Shown here piece by piece: positions 54,901 to 64,000 of a stretch of 64,000 bases of DNA (its first letter is position 1; the number at the start of each line of letters is the position of its first letter). The stretch comes from Pelagophyceae sp. CCMP2097 (Eukaryota; Sar; Pelagophyceae): the NCBI GenBank assembly GCA_026770575.1, contig MU657165.1:1216121-1280120 (forward strand). Direction: 5' to 3'. The notes under the pieces are model-generated. The model searched no databases and was not told the DNA's origin. It was given only the letters and a program-made list of their open reading frames with translations. A program made the position numbers and the translations under genes.

Positions 54901-57900
54901 GAGCCACCGAGCGTGTCGACGACGCCCTTGAAGAAACCCCAGCCAAACGCCTTGACGCCCGGCGACGACGGCTCCGCGGCCGGCTCCACGTCGTCGAAGA
55001 GCTGCGCGGCGTCGGCGTCGAGGGCGCGCACGAGTGCGGCGCCGCGCTGCGCCGCCTCGAGGTTCGTCGGGTCCGCATCGACGGACTCTGCGGCGGCGAG
55101 GACGCCCCGCCAATCGAGCTGCGTCTGAAGTCCCAGCAGCCGCAGGCCCGCCAGCGCCGCCGCGTGCGTCGCCAAAGCGTACGACGGGAAGTGCGCCGGC
55201 GGCAGCAGCAGCGCCAGCGGCGCGCCCGACGCCGCGCGCGACGATGGGTCCACGAGCTCGTCGGCGCGCTTGTACACGGTCGCCTCCTCCTCGGATGATG
55301 ATGACGACGACGCGGTCGGGACGAAGGCGAGCTGTGATAAAGCGCGGGTCAGCCGCGCGTTCGTCTCGTGCTTCATGCTGTTTCCGGCTTCGTCTTCGAG
55401 CGTCGCGAGGTCGCGGAGGACGCCCAGCACGAGTCTCTCCCTTTGCGAAGCCTGCGCCATCTTCTCCAGGCGCGGGAGGACGTGGCCCAAAACGAACTGC
55501 GCGCGGTCGAGCGGCGCTGCGCCGAGCGCGATGGCGAGCGTCGCCTCTGCCGAGCCGCCGTCTAAACGTAAAAACGCTTCGTCCAGCAATGACGCCTCGT
55601 CCTCCGACGGCACAAAGCCGGCGAGGATGTGGCGCGTTGCACCGTTGAGAGCGACGAGACCGCCGGCGTACGTCGGCCAGAGCGCAAGCTTGGCCGCCGT
55701 CGCGAGCAGCTCCGGGCGGAGCGGCGCGGCGGAATCCTTCTTCGCCAGCGCCGCGCGGAGCGCTGCGGCCTGGTCGGCGGTCAGCGTCGCCGCCTCGCCG
55801 CCGCGCCGCCGGAGGCCGGCGTCGATGGCTGCGAGGAGGCCGGCCTGCGTCGGGGCGTGCGTGTACGCATCCAGGAGCTTTGAAGACGGCAGCGACGCGA
55901 CGGCGACGCGCGTGCCCAGCACGCCCAGCGCGGCGAGTGCATCTTCGCTCAAAGCCTCGGAGCCGCGCGCCGAGACGACGCCCGAGCCGCGCGAGAGAGG
56001 CACGACGAAGCCGTCTCTTGTGGGCAGCAGCGGCACAGAGTCGGCGAGGGAGACGAGCGTCTCGGCGGCGTCGGCGACGCTCTCGAGGACAAAGGCAAAA
56101 AACGAGTCGAACCACTTGCACGTCGGCTTGCCGGCGACCCAGAGCACGTCTGAGTCGTCGGCGGCCCACGTCGAGGTCGCGCCCGTTGGTAAAAGGTCCT
56201 TGACGAGCTCCGCGGCATATCTCGGCCTTAAAAGCACGAGGTTCCAGACGTGCTCCGCGCCGGCGGCAAAGCGGCGCAGGTCGTCGTCTTCAAAGTCGCT
56301 CTTGCGGACGACGCGGCACGGCTTTGCGGCAAAGAGTTCGAGCTGTGAATCGTCGCAGAGGAAATAAAAGGGCGAAACGTCGGCCGCGGCGTCGCTCGAC
56401 ACGAGCAGCGCCAGCGCCTTGTCCGCGTCGCCGCCGCAGTGCGCGACGTGCGCGCGCACGGACAGTTCCCCAAAGCCCATTTGCGAAATGGCGTGGTCGC
56501 GCTGCACCGCGGGCGCCCGCGCGAACTTGGCGATTGCGCCGTCCGCGAGCGGGATCAACGGCGCGCCGTGCAAATCTGAAGACGACCGTACGACGTAGCG
56601 CAACAGAGATAGCAACGCCAGGCGGTCGACTTGCTTCGCCAGCGCCGGCAAGACTTTCGGCCCCGCGGCGGCGAGGGTGCGGACGAGGAACGCCGCCGTC
56701 GCGTGGTGCGCGGCGACGCCGTGGCCATGCGCGCACAAGTCGGCCGGCGCCAGCACCGCGCGCAGCGCCGGGGCCAGGAACCCGGTCGCCGACGCGCCGA
56801 CGACGGCCAGGTTTACGACGGCGAGCGCCGACGTGATCGCGCGCGCCTCTAAATCGTCGTGGGGCAGCAACGATGCCGCGCGCTTGGACGCGGCGCGCGA
56901 CGCGTCGGGAGGCAGCAAAATGGCGTGCTTGCATGCCACCCACGTGCCCACGCTCGTCGGCAGCGATGGCAAGTCCGATGAACGCATCGCTTGTAGAGCG
57001 GCCTCTGCGAATCCGCGCCAGAGCGGGTGCGCCGACGTTGCGAAAAAGTCGGCGTCGGGCCAGAGCTTCTCGTAGCGCGGCGACCCGGCGGCGAAGCAGG
57101 CTTTCGCGCCGCAGAGCGCCCGGGCATAGCACGGGCCGGCGACGTCGACGGCGAGGGCCTCGTTCCACTTTGCGCGGGCGGCGCCGTCGCCGGAAGAATC
57201 GGCGTCGCCGTGCCAGACGTCCCTGCGGTTCGACGACAGTTCGAAAAAACCGTTGACGTGCACGGGCAGCAGCGTCAGCACGGGCAACGGCAAGAAGCAG
57301 TACGCGCGGCCCCGCAATTCCTCGTCTGAGACGCGCGCCGCGACGCCGGCCCACGGGACGAGCTTCAAATGCGCGTTCGCCGCGTCATGAGCCAGCACAC
57401 TCGCGCGGCCGCCGCCGAGCTGGTTGCAGACGAGCCACCGCTCCGACCGCCGCACCGGAGCCTCGCCGGTGCTCTGCGGGGTTGTGGTCCTGGCAATAAA
57501 CATTTCGTAGTCGCACTCGCCCGACTTTGGGAGCGCCTTTGTGCCGCCGCGCAGCGCTCGGAGGTCGCGCAGCGCGGCGTCTCCTGCGTCGAGCGAGGCG
57601 GTGTCGAGGACCGTCATCTCCGTTTCGCCGGCGTGCCAGACGCAGACCTCGATGGACTCTAGACTCTTGAGGAAGAGGAGCATCTCCGTCGCCTGCGCGG
57701 CAAAGTCGTCGAGCAAAGAGCGCATGGCCTCTGGCGAGTGCGCCTTTGTGGAGAGGCGGCTCGTCGAAGCCTGCGCCTCGGTCCTTAAAGAGAGGCGGAA
57801 CAAAGTGCCTTCAAAGCGTCGCGGGCCGCGCTTCCAGCCGTATGCGCCCTCCAAGCCTGCGAACTGGTCCGCGCATTTCTCGAAGAGCGCGGCGTCGCGG

Positions 57901-58468
57901 AAGACGTCGAGCATCTTGCCCGGGTTGGTCGGGTCGACGCCGGGCAAGAACTTTGCTTGTGGGTCGAAAAATACGACTCGATCCGCCGTGGCAAACGAGG
58001 GCAGGTCCGTCAGATGAAAGACGCTGTTGAACCCGATGCCGAACCGGCCCGTCTTGCCGCGGCCTGAAGCGTCGCCGCCTTTCAAAGAGTCGCCGAGCTG
58101 CTGAATCGACCCTAAAGGCGCCGCGAGTCCCCGCAAGCGGCGCGGCGGCAACGCGGGCAATCGGGAAGCCGCTTCGGCGCAGCGGCGCAGGCGCGCTCAC
58201 GGAAGTCCGTCTCTGTGAACGTGGCGTCGTTGAAGACCAGGAGCGCCGCCCCTTGAAACTCCTCCAGGCGCGCATCGACACAGGAAACGGCGCCGTGGCG
58301 GCGCAAGTCGAGACAGACTGAGAATCTCCGCGCGCCGGCGTCGTCGGCGTTCTGGACCAGCTCCTTGAGTATGCTAGTGCCCTCTGGGTAGTTGCGCAAA
58401 ATCTCGCGGATGCGCACAGTCAGATCAACCCGCTGGCCAAAGTCCGACCCAAAGTCCATCGCAGCCAT
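42935..58468 (-). CDS. Giant sacsin-like HATPase-repeat protein with C-terminal U-box
   Basis: Five exons: 58468-58201, 58111-53358, 53313-53100, 53056-52351 and 52262-42935. Introns are 89, 44, 43 and 88 nt and every join restores frame, giving about 5,089 residues. Module 1 (residues ~10-300) has the GHKL ATP-binding signatures IREILRNYPEG, LKELVQNADDAGA, LVFNDATF and GRFGIGFNSVFHLTDLPSF. Module 2 (~1,570-1,980) repeats them: LELYPEGAGVVSELVQNADD, VYNDAQFDADDW, GRFGLGFNSVYHYTDVPQLL, then DQFEPW, GTLFRLPLR, NGHFELSSNRRDVW. Module 3 (~3,030-3,350) keeps the later parts (LVLFFRGEPL, HVFDPCGSYL, DQFEPF, GTIVRIPLR) but lacks the N-box. Long stretches of repeating helical sequence (PLVPVGD/LLPTR-type) lie between. 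An alanine-rich coiled coil and a U-box (FLCSITREVMVDPVVAADG, HTYERVSIERWV) end the protein. Sacsin-type modules bind Hsp90-like clients; the U-box implies E3 ligase activity. The start could also be 58459. Confidence 0.9.
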
Positions 58469-58737
58469 CTACCACGACCAAGGGCCGACCCTGCCACCCG
58501 ACAACGAGCGTGTCGTGCCGAGCAGGAGGCGCACACCGCGGCCGGCGCCGCGGTCGGGAGAGCGTGGCGCGTTATCGCTAAACCGCTTGGAGAATTCCAC
58601 GAAGGCCGCACGATGGAGGTCCCTTCCACGCGCCGGTGTGGCAAGGCCTGCCGCCGCGGGTGCTCGCGGCCGGACGCCTGAAGCGTCGGAGCCCTTGGTC
58701 ACAGGGCGACGTATGTTTACTGATTCCCCGCGCCGGG

Positions 58738-60339
58738 TCACGCTTCAAAGAGCGCCGGCTCCCCGGCAACGATCTGGGCGAACCTCTTTTCCCCGATGGC
58801 GTCGAAGAGCTTTGGCGCCTCGATGTTTGAAGCGAGGAACGCGCGGACGGTGTTCTCGAGGTCGCGCGCCCTGAACGAGTCGATTTTGGCCACGGCCTCG
58901 TCCGCGGCGGCGTCGAAGAGCGGCCGGTGCGCCTCTGCCAAGCCTGCGGCGGAGTAGGCCTGGAGGATATTGGCCAGATCCTGCGGCTGGAACGTGGCCA
59001 TCTTATTCGATGCCTCTTTTGCCACGGCATCAAACAGCATGGGCGCGGGGACGCCCGCGCTCGCAAAACCCCACGCAAGGTTCGAAATGTTCTGGGCGTC
59101 GAACGTCTGCAGGTTCTTCAGCGCTTCCGCGGCAATGGCCTCGAATAACGGCCTGTCGCTTCGGCCGGCGACGGCGTAGGCCCATGCGATGTTTGCGAGG
59201 GACTGCGCGTTGAAAAAAGTCGCCATCTTCCTCGGCACCTCCAAGGCAACAGCGTCGAAGAGTTGCGGGGCCGCGATGCCCGCCTTTGCAAAGGCCCAGA
59301 CGAGGGCCGCAAGCTCGCGCGGCTCGAACGTGGACAGCTTTGCGGGCGCCTCCAAAGCGACGGCGGCAAAGAGGTCGGGCGCTCTGAACGCTGCCTTTGC
59401 AAACGCCCAGACGAGGCTCGCGAGCGCGGGCGCGTTGAACGTCTTGATCTTCTTTGCCGCCTCTTCGGCGATGGCGTCGAAGAGCATGGGCGCGCCGACG
59501 CCGGCCTTTTGAAACGATGAAGCCATGTTCGCTAAATCTTGTGCATGAAAGTCGACCATTCGGTTCGACTTTGCCGCCTCCCAGGCGACGGTCTCGAAGA
59601 GTTGCGGTGCGGCTACGTCGGCGTTGGAGAATGCCCAGACGATTCCCGCCAGCTCTTGCGTGCTAAACCACGTCGACCCTTTGGCGATCAACAAACACGC
59701 CTGCCAGGCGAGGTTTTCGTAGATGGCCGGGGCGGAGTGGCGCTGCTTGGTGTAGGCCCAGAGGATGTTTACCAAGTCCTGCGAGTTGAACGTCCGGCCG
59801 TGATGCGATATCTCCAGCGCCGCAGCGTCAAAGAGCTCCGGCGCCGCGCGGATGTTGCCAATCTTAGCGACACCCCAGCACAAATTCGCCAGCTCGCGGC
59901 CCTTCCACTCCGTCGACCTCGTCACCGTCGCCGACTCTCTTTCCGTGGACCGCATCAAATTCGCCGCGACGATGCGCTGCGCCGCGATCGTTGTCATTTG
60001 CTCGAGGCGCGGGTCCGATTTGCTGTTCAGCGCGGACTTGCGGAAGATCCTGGCGATGCGGTGGACCGACGTCGCGATGTTGACGTCGCTAAAGTCGTCT
60101 GGCTGCTGCTCAAACATAGCCAGAATCTCGTCGGCGCGCTTCATACCGAGGATGCGCGTGTTGATCGCCAAGTGGCGCGCCGTCGCCGAGCCCGCCTGCT
60201 CCAGACTGCTCGCCTGCTCCGGGCTTGCGGGTCCAGACTGCTCGGCTGCTCGCTTGGTCCAGTCGGTACTGCTCCAGACGTACCGCCGCGGAAGCCAGAC
60301 GTACCGACGCGGAACGAGGCACCGCGCCCGCCGCCACAT
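58738..60339 (-). CDS. OPR-like helical-repeat protein, probably organellar RNA-binding
   Basis: A single exon of 533 residues from the ATG at 60339. The N-terminus (MWRRARCLVPRRYVWLPRR) is Arg-rich and lacks acids, as in mitochondrial or plastid presequences; the frame stays open further upstream. From about residue 180 on are ten or more ~37-residue repeats of the form TFxxQxLANIxWAFAxAGxxAPxLFDAVAxEA, with W, A and LFD positions constant. This matches the OPR-type/FAST-like repeat proteins common in algae, which bind organellar RNAs. A RAP domain is not evident at the C-terminus (FAQIVAGEPALFEA). The RNA target is unknown. Confidence 0.75.
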   Translation of the reverse strand: MWRRARCLVPRRYVWLPRRYVWSSTDWTKRAAEQSGPASPEQASSLEQAGSATARHLAINTRILGMKRADEILAMFEQQPDDFSDVNIATSVHRIARIFRKSALNSKSDPRLEQMTTIAAQRIVAANLMRSTERESATVTRSTEWKGRELANLCWGVAKIGNIRAAPELFDAAALEISHHGRTFNSQDLVNILWAYTKQRHSAPAIYENLAWQACLLIAKGSTWFSTQELAGIVWAFSNADVAAPQLFETVAWEAAKSNRMVDFHAQDLANMASSFQKAGVGAPMLFDAIAEEAAKKIKTFNAPALASLVWAFAKAAFRAPDLFAAVALEAPAKLSTFEPRELAALVWAFAKAGIAAPQLFDAVALEVPRKMATFFNAQSLANIAWAYAVAGRSDRPLFEAIAAEALKNLQTFDAQNISNLAWGFASAGVPAPMLFDAVAKEASNKMATFQPQDLANILQAYSAAGLAEAHRPLFDAAADEAVAKIDSFRARDLENTVRAFLASNIEAPKLFDAIGEKRFAQIVAGEPALFEA

Positions 60340-60530
60340 GATGCCGAAGCGGCCGCACCGCGGCACAGAGAGGCGGGCGACCCGAGCGGCAGCGATGCCT
60401 CGAGAGGGCGGACCTCGCGCGCAGAGACGCCTCACGATCGCTATTTTCTGGCGATAATCCGAACATTTGCGCGGCGCGACGCCGCCGCCGGCGGAGTCGA
60501 CCGACCCTGCGCAGGGGGGGCAGAGTATAC

Positions 60531-60622
60531 GGAACACGTTCGACGGCGACTCCTCCTCCTCGCAGCAGCTCTCTCGGAACACGTTCGACGGTGACTCCTC
60601 CTCCTCGCAGCAGCTCTCTCGG
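60531..60622. repeat. Two-copy 45-bp tandem repeat
   Basis: Copies at 60531-60575 and 60576-60620 (core GGAACACGTTCGACGGCGAC then TCCTCCTCCTCGCAGCAGCT CTCTC) differ at one base. They lie between the OPR-like gene and the MsrA stop, within the likely promoter of the OPR-like gene. The reverse strand would read SSNVFRESCCEEE, but nothing supports translation. Confidence 0.75.
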
Positions 60623-60657
60623 TTCGTTGTTGCAGGTCCTGTTGCGGCTCGTCGAGT

Positions 60658-61585
60658 CTACTCGTTAAACGTCGCCGGGCAGAGGAGCGCAAACGCGGCG
60701 GGCCGGATGCGGTGGTTGCAGTAGCCGCGCGGGTTCTTCTCGAGGTAGTCCTGGTGCGTATTTTGCGCGGGATAGAAGACCTGAGCATCGGCGACCAACG
60801 TCGTGCACCGCTGGCCGCCGTAGGCGCCCGACAACTTGCCCTGCTCGGCGAACGCGGTGACGGAGGCGCAGACTTTTTCCGCAATGGCCTTTTGCGACGG
60901 CGAGTGCGCGAAGATTGCTGAGGCGTACTGCGTGCCTAAAGGCCGACGCGGTGGAAGGCCCCAGTCGGACCGTATAGGGTCCGTCTCCGGTCCGTCTCTG
61001 GTCCTGGTCCGTAAAGGGTCCGTCAGGACGACAGCCCGTCTCGATTCGCTCGCACCCTTGTCGTTGCCCTGCTTATTCAGCGTCGTCGGGTCGTGGAACG
61101 AAAAGAAGAAGCGGAGCAGGTCCTCGTAGACCGCGTCGCTGCCGCAAACTTCGACGTGCAGCACCTCGACGAAGCCCGTAGTGCCCGTGCAGACGTCTTG
61201 GTAGCTCGGGTTGGACCGCGCGTTCACCTGCGGCGACATGAAGCCAACCGCGCACGACTTCAAAGCGCCCGGATGCCGCTTCGCCCAGTCCTTGGAGATG
61301 TACTTCTCCGTGCCCCAGTAGCACCCGGCGCCGAGAGTCGCCTTCCACGTGCCGACCACCGCCGGCGCCACGGCTGCGGCGACTGTCGCCGGGGCGACCA
61401 CCGCCGGCGCAACGACGGTGGCGGCGGCCTCGGCCGCGGGCGGCGCCGGCGACACGACGGCGGCGGGCCTAGCGCGGCGTCGGATGCCGCGCGTGCCCGA
61501 TGCAAGGTACTCACTGCTGGACCACTCCGGCAAGCGCGGCGGGCTCCTCCTCCTCTTCCTTTTTGTAGCACAAGAAGTTGCCCAT
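60658..61585 (-). CDS. msrA: Peptide methionine sulfoxide reductase A
   Basis: Repairs methionine-S-sulfoxide in proteins. Exons 61585-61515, 61468-61056 and 60935-60658 (introns 46 and 120 nt) give 253 residues. Exon 1 encodes MGNFLCYKKEEEEPAALAGV, a candidate myristoylation/palmitoylation site, which suggests membrane attachment. An Ala/Val/Pro-rich linker follows. The catalytic domain has GAGCYWGTEKYI (the GCFWG motif with Phe to Tyr), AVGFMSPQVNARSNPSYQDV, VEVCGSDAVYEDLLRFFFSFHDPTTLNKQGND, GTQYASAIF and a Tyr/His-rich end (QNTHQDYLEKNPRGYCNHRI). Downstream resolving cysteines may include the CNHR cysteine. Intron 2 carries two copies of a palindromic GGACCCTATACGGTCC-type motif. Confidence 0.93.
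60964..61027. repeat. Intronic palindromic motif (two copies in MsrA intron 2)
   Basis: GTCGGACCGTATAGGGTCCG (60964 on) is an almost perfect dyad, and GTCCGTAAAGGGTCCGTC (61009 on) a shorter relative; GGTCCGTCTCTGGTCCTGGT lies between them. All lie inside the 120-nt intron 60936-61055. Confidence 0.55.
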
Positions 61586-61745
61586 CTCGACGGCCTGGGA
61601 CTATAGGGCACGGGGTGCGGAGCGCGCGTGCGACGTCGGCCGTGCAAGTGTCAGACTGTCACGGCAGTGGAAAACGGGTGTGTGTTCAGGTAGTGGTTTC
61701 CTATCAGACACATTGGAGTACTTTTTGGACGGAAGCTCTGCGACG
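61586..61745. promoter_or_regulatory. Bidirectional spacer, MsrA/PhyH genes
   Basis: 160 bp between the divergent ATGs at 61585 (-) and 61746 (+). It includes a patch of lower GC at about 61690-61735. No defined motif. Confidence 0.4.
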
Positions 61746-63520
61746 ATGGGTGGCGACGAGCCGGACGGACGGACTTGCAGCGCCGGCAAACTCGTCGATG
61801 ACGCGTCGCCGCTCCTTCTCCGTTGCCCAATGGACGAGCCCTCCAACGCGGACGACGCCACAGTCCAACGAAGGGCCCTGAGCGACGCGGAGCGTGACTC
61901 GGAGGCACTGGACGCATCGACGCTGGATTGGTGCTGCGAAGCGTTGGAAGCGGACGGCGTGGCCATGCTGGAGAATGTCGTCTCCAGCCCCGAGTGCGAA
62001 GCGTTGCATGCGCAATGGGCCGTGGCCTGGCGGGAGCTCGAGGCCGCGGTGGAACCCTTTGCGGCCATGTACGACGGCCGCTACAGCGGCGCAGCGCCGC
62101 GCTTCGCCGAACTCGTCCCCCGAGGTACTCGGCCCAGCGTCCAACCTTACAAGACAGACATCGTCCTAGACGGATCCCATGGGTCCTATACGAACCCTAT
62201 ACGGTCCGAGACCGGGTCCGTACTGACCTACGGCGGGTCCCTCTACAGACCTTGCCGGTCCCTCGCCAGTCCCTCGACACCTCTCGCTTAGGCAAGCGCC
62301 GCTACGGCATGAGCACGTTTTCGACGCGGCTCCGGGATTCGTCGGTTCTGTCGCAGCTGATGCGGCGCGCGCTGGGCTGCGACGCTGAATGCTTTTTGGA
62401 GAACACGATTGTGGCGCTGCCGGGCGCCGACGAGCAAAGAGTCCACGTCGACGCGGGGCATCTTTATGACCCACGGACGCACGGCGTTTTACCGGCGCAC
62501 CACTTTTCCTGCTTCGTCGCTTTAGTCGAGCAGTCATCAAAGACGGGCACGACTGCGTTTGCATTAAAGTCGCACAAGACGCACGCCGGCGGCCACGAGT
62601 CCGCGACACTGGGCTACGCCATGCCGAATAAGTTCGTCGACGCCATTCTCCCAAGAGGCGCCTGCATCATCTTCGACTCTCGGCTCTACCACCGCGGCCG
62701 CGCCAACGTCTCGGACGCGGCGAGGCCCATTTATGGCCTGATGTGGGCCCGGCCCTGGTTCAAGGCGACTTCTTACTACTACGACCGCTCGCTCCACGAC
62801 CGCGCAAGCGGCAGCGCCATGTTCAAGGGCTGGCGCGAGCGGCTCGCCGACGCCGGAGACGACGCGCAAGGCGACTTGGCTTCGTGCGGCGCGTTTGTCG
62901 ACGCGCACGCGGGTCAGCTCTCGGCGCTCGGCGTCCCGTCGGGGCTTTTTGCATCCATCTGGCGCAAACTGAGGCCGCCTGTTGGCAGTGACCCGGTCTA
63001 CGACGCCGGCGCGTCGATGCAGATCGGCGTCGACGATGCCGGAAACACGGGCGTCTACGCGACGGCGCCGCTGCACGAGTTCGGCCGCGTTTTCGTGCTT
63101 CAGCATGCGTGGTCCTTTGTCGGCGGCGAAGCGGCGGCGGCGGCGGCGCTCGAGGCCGACGCCACGGTTGGGCCGTTTGTCGCCGGCGTCATCTGGCCGC
63201 ACCTCGACTCCTCGGAAGCGTCTTTGCGGGCGCTCGCCGGCCTCCGGTCCTGCGTGCAGACGTACCACGTCGCGGCATCGGCGGGCTCTGAGCCGACGCC
63301 GGTGCACTTCCTCCCGGACGTCATCTGCGCCAACCTCCGCGAGGCCTCAGAAGAAGGCGACCCAAACGCCTGCCTCTCTGCAGCGTTCGTCGACGTCCAG
63401 ACAGGTCAGGCCTGCTCCTTCCTCTGGCTCTGCACAAACGTCAACGAAGGCGACGAGGTCCTCCTGCCGCACGGCACGCTGGAACCCATGCTCCGGGCCT
63501 ACGCCGAGACGCGGCGATAA
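61746..63520 (+). CDS. PhyH-type 2-oxoglutarate oxygenase fused to a SET-like domain
   Basis: Exons 61746-62124 and 62292-63520 (167-nt intron, GTACTC...CTTAG) give 535 residues. The N-terminal half is a phytanoyl-CoA dioxygenase-like fold: LDWCCEALEADGVAMLENVV, then VHVDAGHL (HxD iron ligands), FSCFVALVEQSSKTGTTAFA, HKTHAGGHES, GACIIFDSRLYHRGRANVSD (distal His) and RPIYGLMWARPW (2-oxoglutarate Arg). The C-terminal ~170 residues start GVDDAGNTGVYATAPLHEFG and end FLWLCTNVNEGDEVLLPHG, the pattern of a SET domain's first strands and its NxxxGDEV end. The NHSC-like substrate/cofactor core is not clear, so methyltransferase activity is uncertain. The substrate of either part is unknown. Confidence 0.75.
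62178..62216. repeat. Intronic palindromic motif (copy in PhyH intron)
   Basis: GAACCCTATACGGTCCGAG with the neighbouring GGGTCCTATACGAACCC lies inside the intron 62125-62291. It is the same family as the motif at 10576 and 60964. Confidence 0.5.
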
Positions 63521-63532
63521 CCACGATCAAAG

Positions 63533-63910
63533 TTAGCCCCAGGGGGTTTTCTTGGCCGCGGGCGCGGCCGCGGTGGAGACGAGCGCGGCGGCGCCTTGGC
63601 GCAGCAGGTCGGCTGCCCTGGTCAAGTACGGCGCCGTCGCGGAAATTTCCTCGACGGAAGCCATTGCCGCCGCGAGCACGTCGAGGTCGTCGCCGGCGGT
63701 CTGGAGCGCCGTGGAAGTCATCGCCGGCGAGTTGGCGTAGAGGCCGCGGCTCGCCAGGGCCAGCGTCTCGGCGAGCTTGTCGCAGGGCGCCGCCAGCGGC
63801 GCGCCGACCTGGCCGAGCGCCTGCGCCGCGCCGCGGCAGTAGACGGAGGCCTCGTCCAGCGTGTACGCCGCAAGCTCAATCCCGCCCTTGTTCCGGAACT
63901 TGGCGCCGAC
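63533..63910 (-). CDS. 3' exon of an unknown helical protein (partial)
   Basis: The exon starts after a CGAATAG acceptor at 63911 and reads VGAKFRNKGGIELAAYTLDE, CRGAAQALGQVGAPLAAPCD, LAETLALASRGLYANSPAMT, DDLDVLAAAMASVEEISATA, ending AAKKTPWG-stop. It looks entirely alpha-helical and alanine-rich. Upstream exon(s) lie at or beyond the window edge. I do not recognise the family. Its stop is 13 bp from that of the PhyH gene, on the other strand. Confidence 0.65.
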   Translation of the reverse strand, partial: VGAKFRNKGGIELAAYTLDEASVYCRGAAQALGQVGAPLAAPCDKLAETLALASRGLYANSPAMTSTALQTAGDDLDVLAAAMASVEEISATAPYLTRAADLLRQGAAALVSTAAAPAAKKTPWG

Positions 63911-64000
63911 CTATTCGGGCGTCGCGTCGTGCTACTTCGCGGTGCGTCCGCAGGTCCGACGGAGGCATTGCGCCGGTTCGTCTGCGTCGGCGTTCACGCA

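Noticed and set aside
42935..64000. CRISPR arrays, prokaryotic operons or viral genes
   Set aside because: No regularly spaced repeats, no ribosome-binding-site pattern and no viral hallmark; the genes are intron-containing eukaryotic types.

Overview
This is a GC-rich (roughly 65-70%), gene-dense piece of a eukaryotic nuclear genome. The genes are split by very short spliceosomal introns, mostly opening GTGCGT/GTGCGC/GTGAGT and closing YAG, many only 43-56 nt long. Gene content (intraflagellar dynein light intermediate chain, roadblock light chain, CEP164, sacsin-like giant, OPR-type repeats, a plastid-leader-like protein, a probably plastid-targeted carrier) and these introns fit a small photosynthetic stramenopile. 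An Aureococcus-like pelagophyte is my best guess, but this is inference; no rRNA or organelle marker is present.

Layout. 0-1 kb: a two-exon unknown gene (-). 1-2.9 kb: an AT-richer, gene-poor island with direct repeats, tRNA T-arm-like motifs and a 38-bp terminal-inverted-repeat pair. 2.9-8.6 kb: a Q-rich disordered protein and a FAF2/UBXD8-like UBA-UAS-UBX gene (+). 8.9-10.2 kb: two small unknown genes (-). 10.3-15.6 kb: dynein-2 light intermediate chain (+), an unknown (-), a PKA-like kinase lacking its catalytic Asp (-), roadblock light chain (+). 16-25 kb: SLC35-like transporter, lipid-binding-like membrane protein (-), a UBA protein built from tandemly duplicated exons, an SLC25 carrier, a GAPN-like aldehyde dehydrogenase, a secreted VHL-like/cyclophilin-like protein (-). 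25.4-33.4 kb: NTF2-like protein (-), EF-1beta (-), CEP164 (+). 33.5-42.7 kb: S28 carboxypeptidase (-), alpha/beta hydrolase (-), small zinc finger (-), carrier with a long N-terminal extension (+), WW-WD40 gene broken by a one-base insertion (+). 42.9-58.5 kb: one ~15.5-kb minus-strand gene for a ~5,089-residue sacsin-like protein ending in a U-box. 58.7-64 kb: OPR-like repeat protein (-), MsrA (-), PhyH oxygenase with a SET-like tail (+), and the 3' end of an unknown gene (-).

Genes are not arranged as functional operons. Three cilium/centriole genes (10.3, 15.0 and 27.3 kb) and several ubiquitin/proteostasis genes (FAF2-like, UBA array, sacsin-U-box) lie within one window. Many neighbours are divergent and share short intergenic promoters. 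Exon joins were found by eye from reading frame and splice-site consensus; where I could not resolve one I say so.
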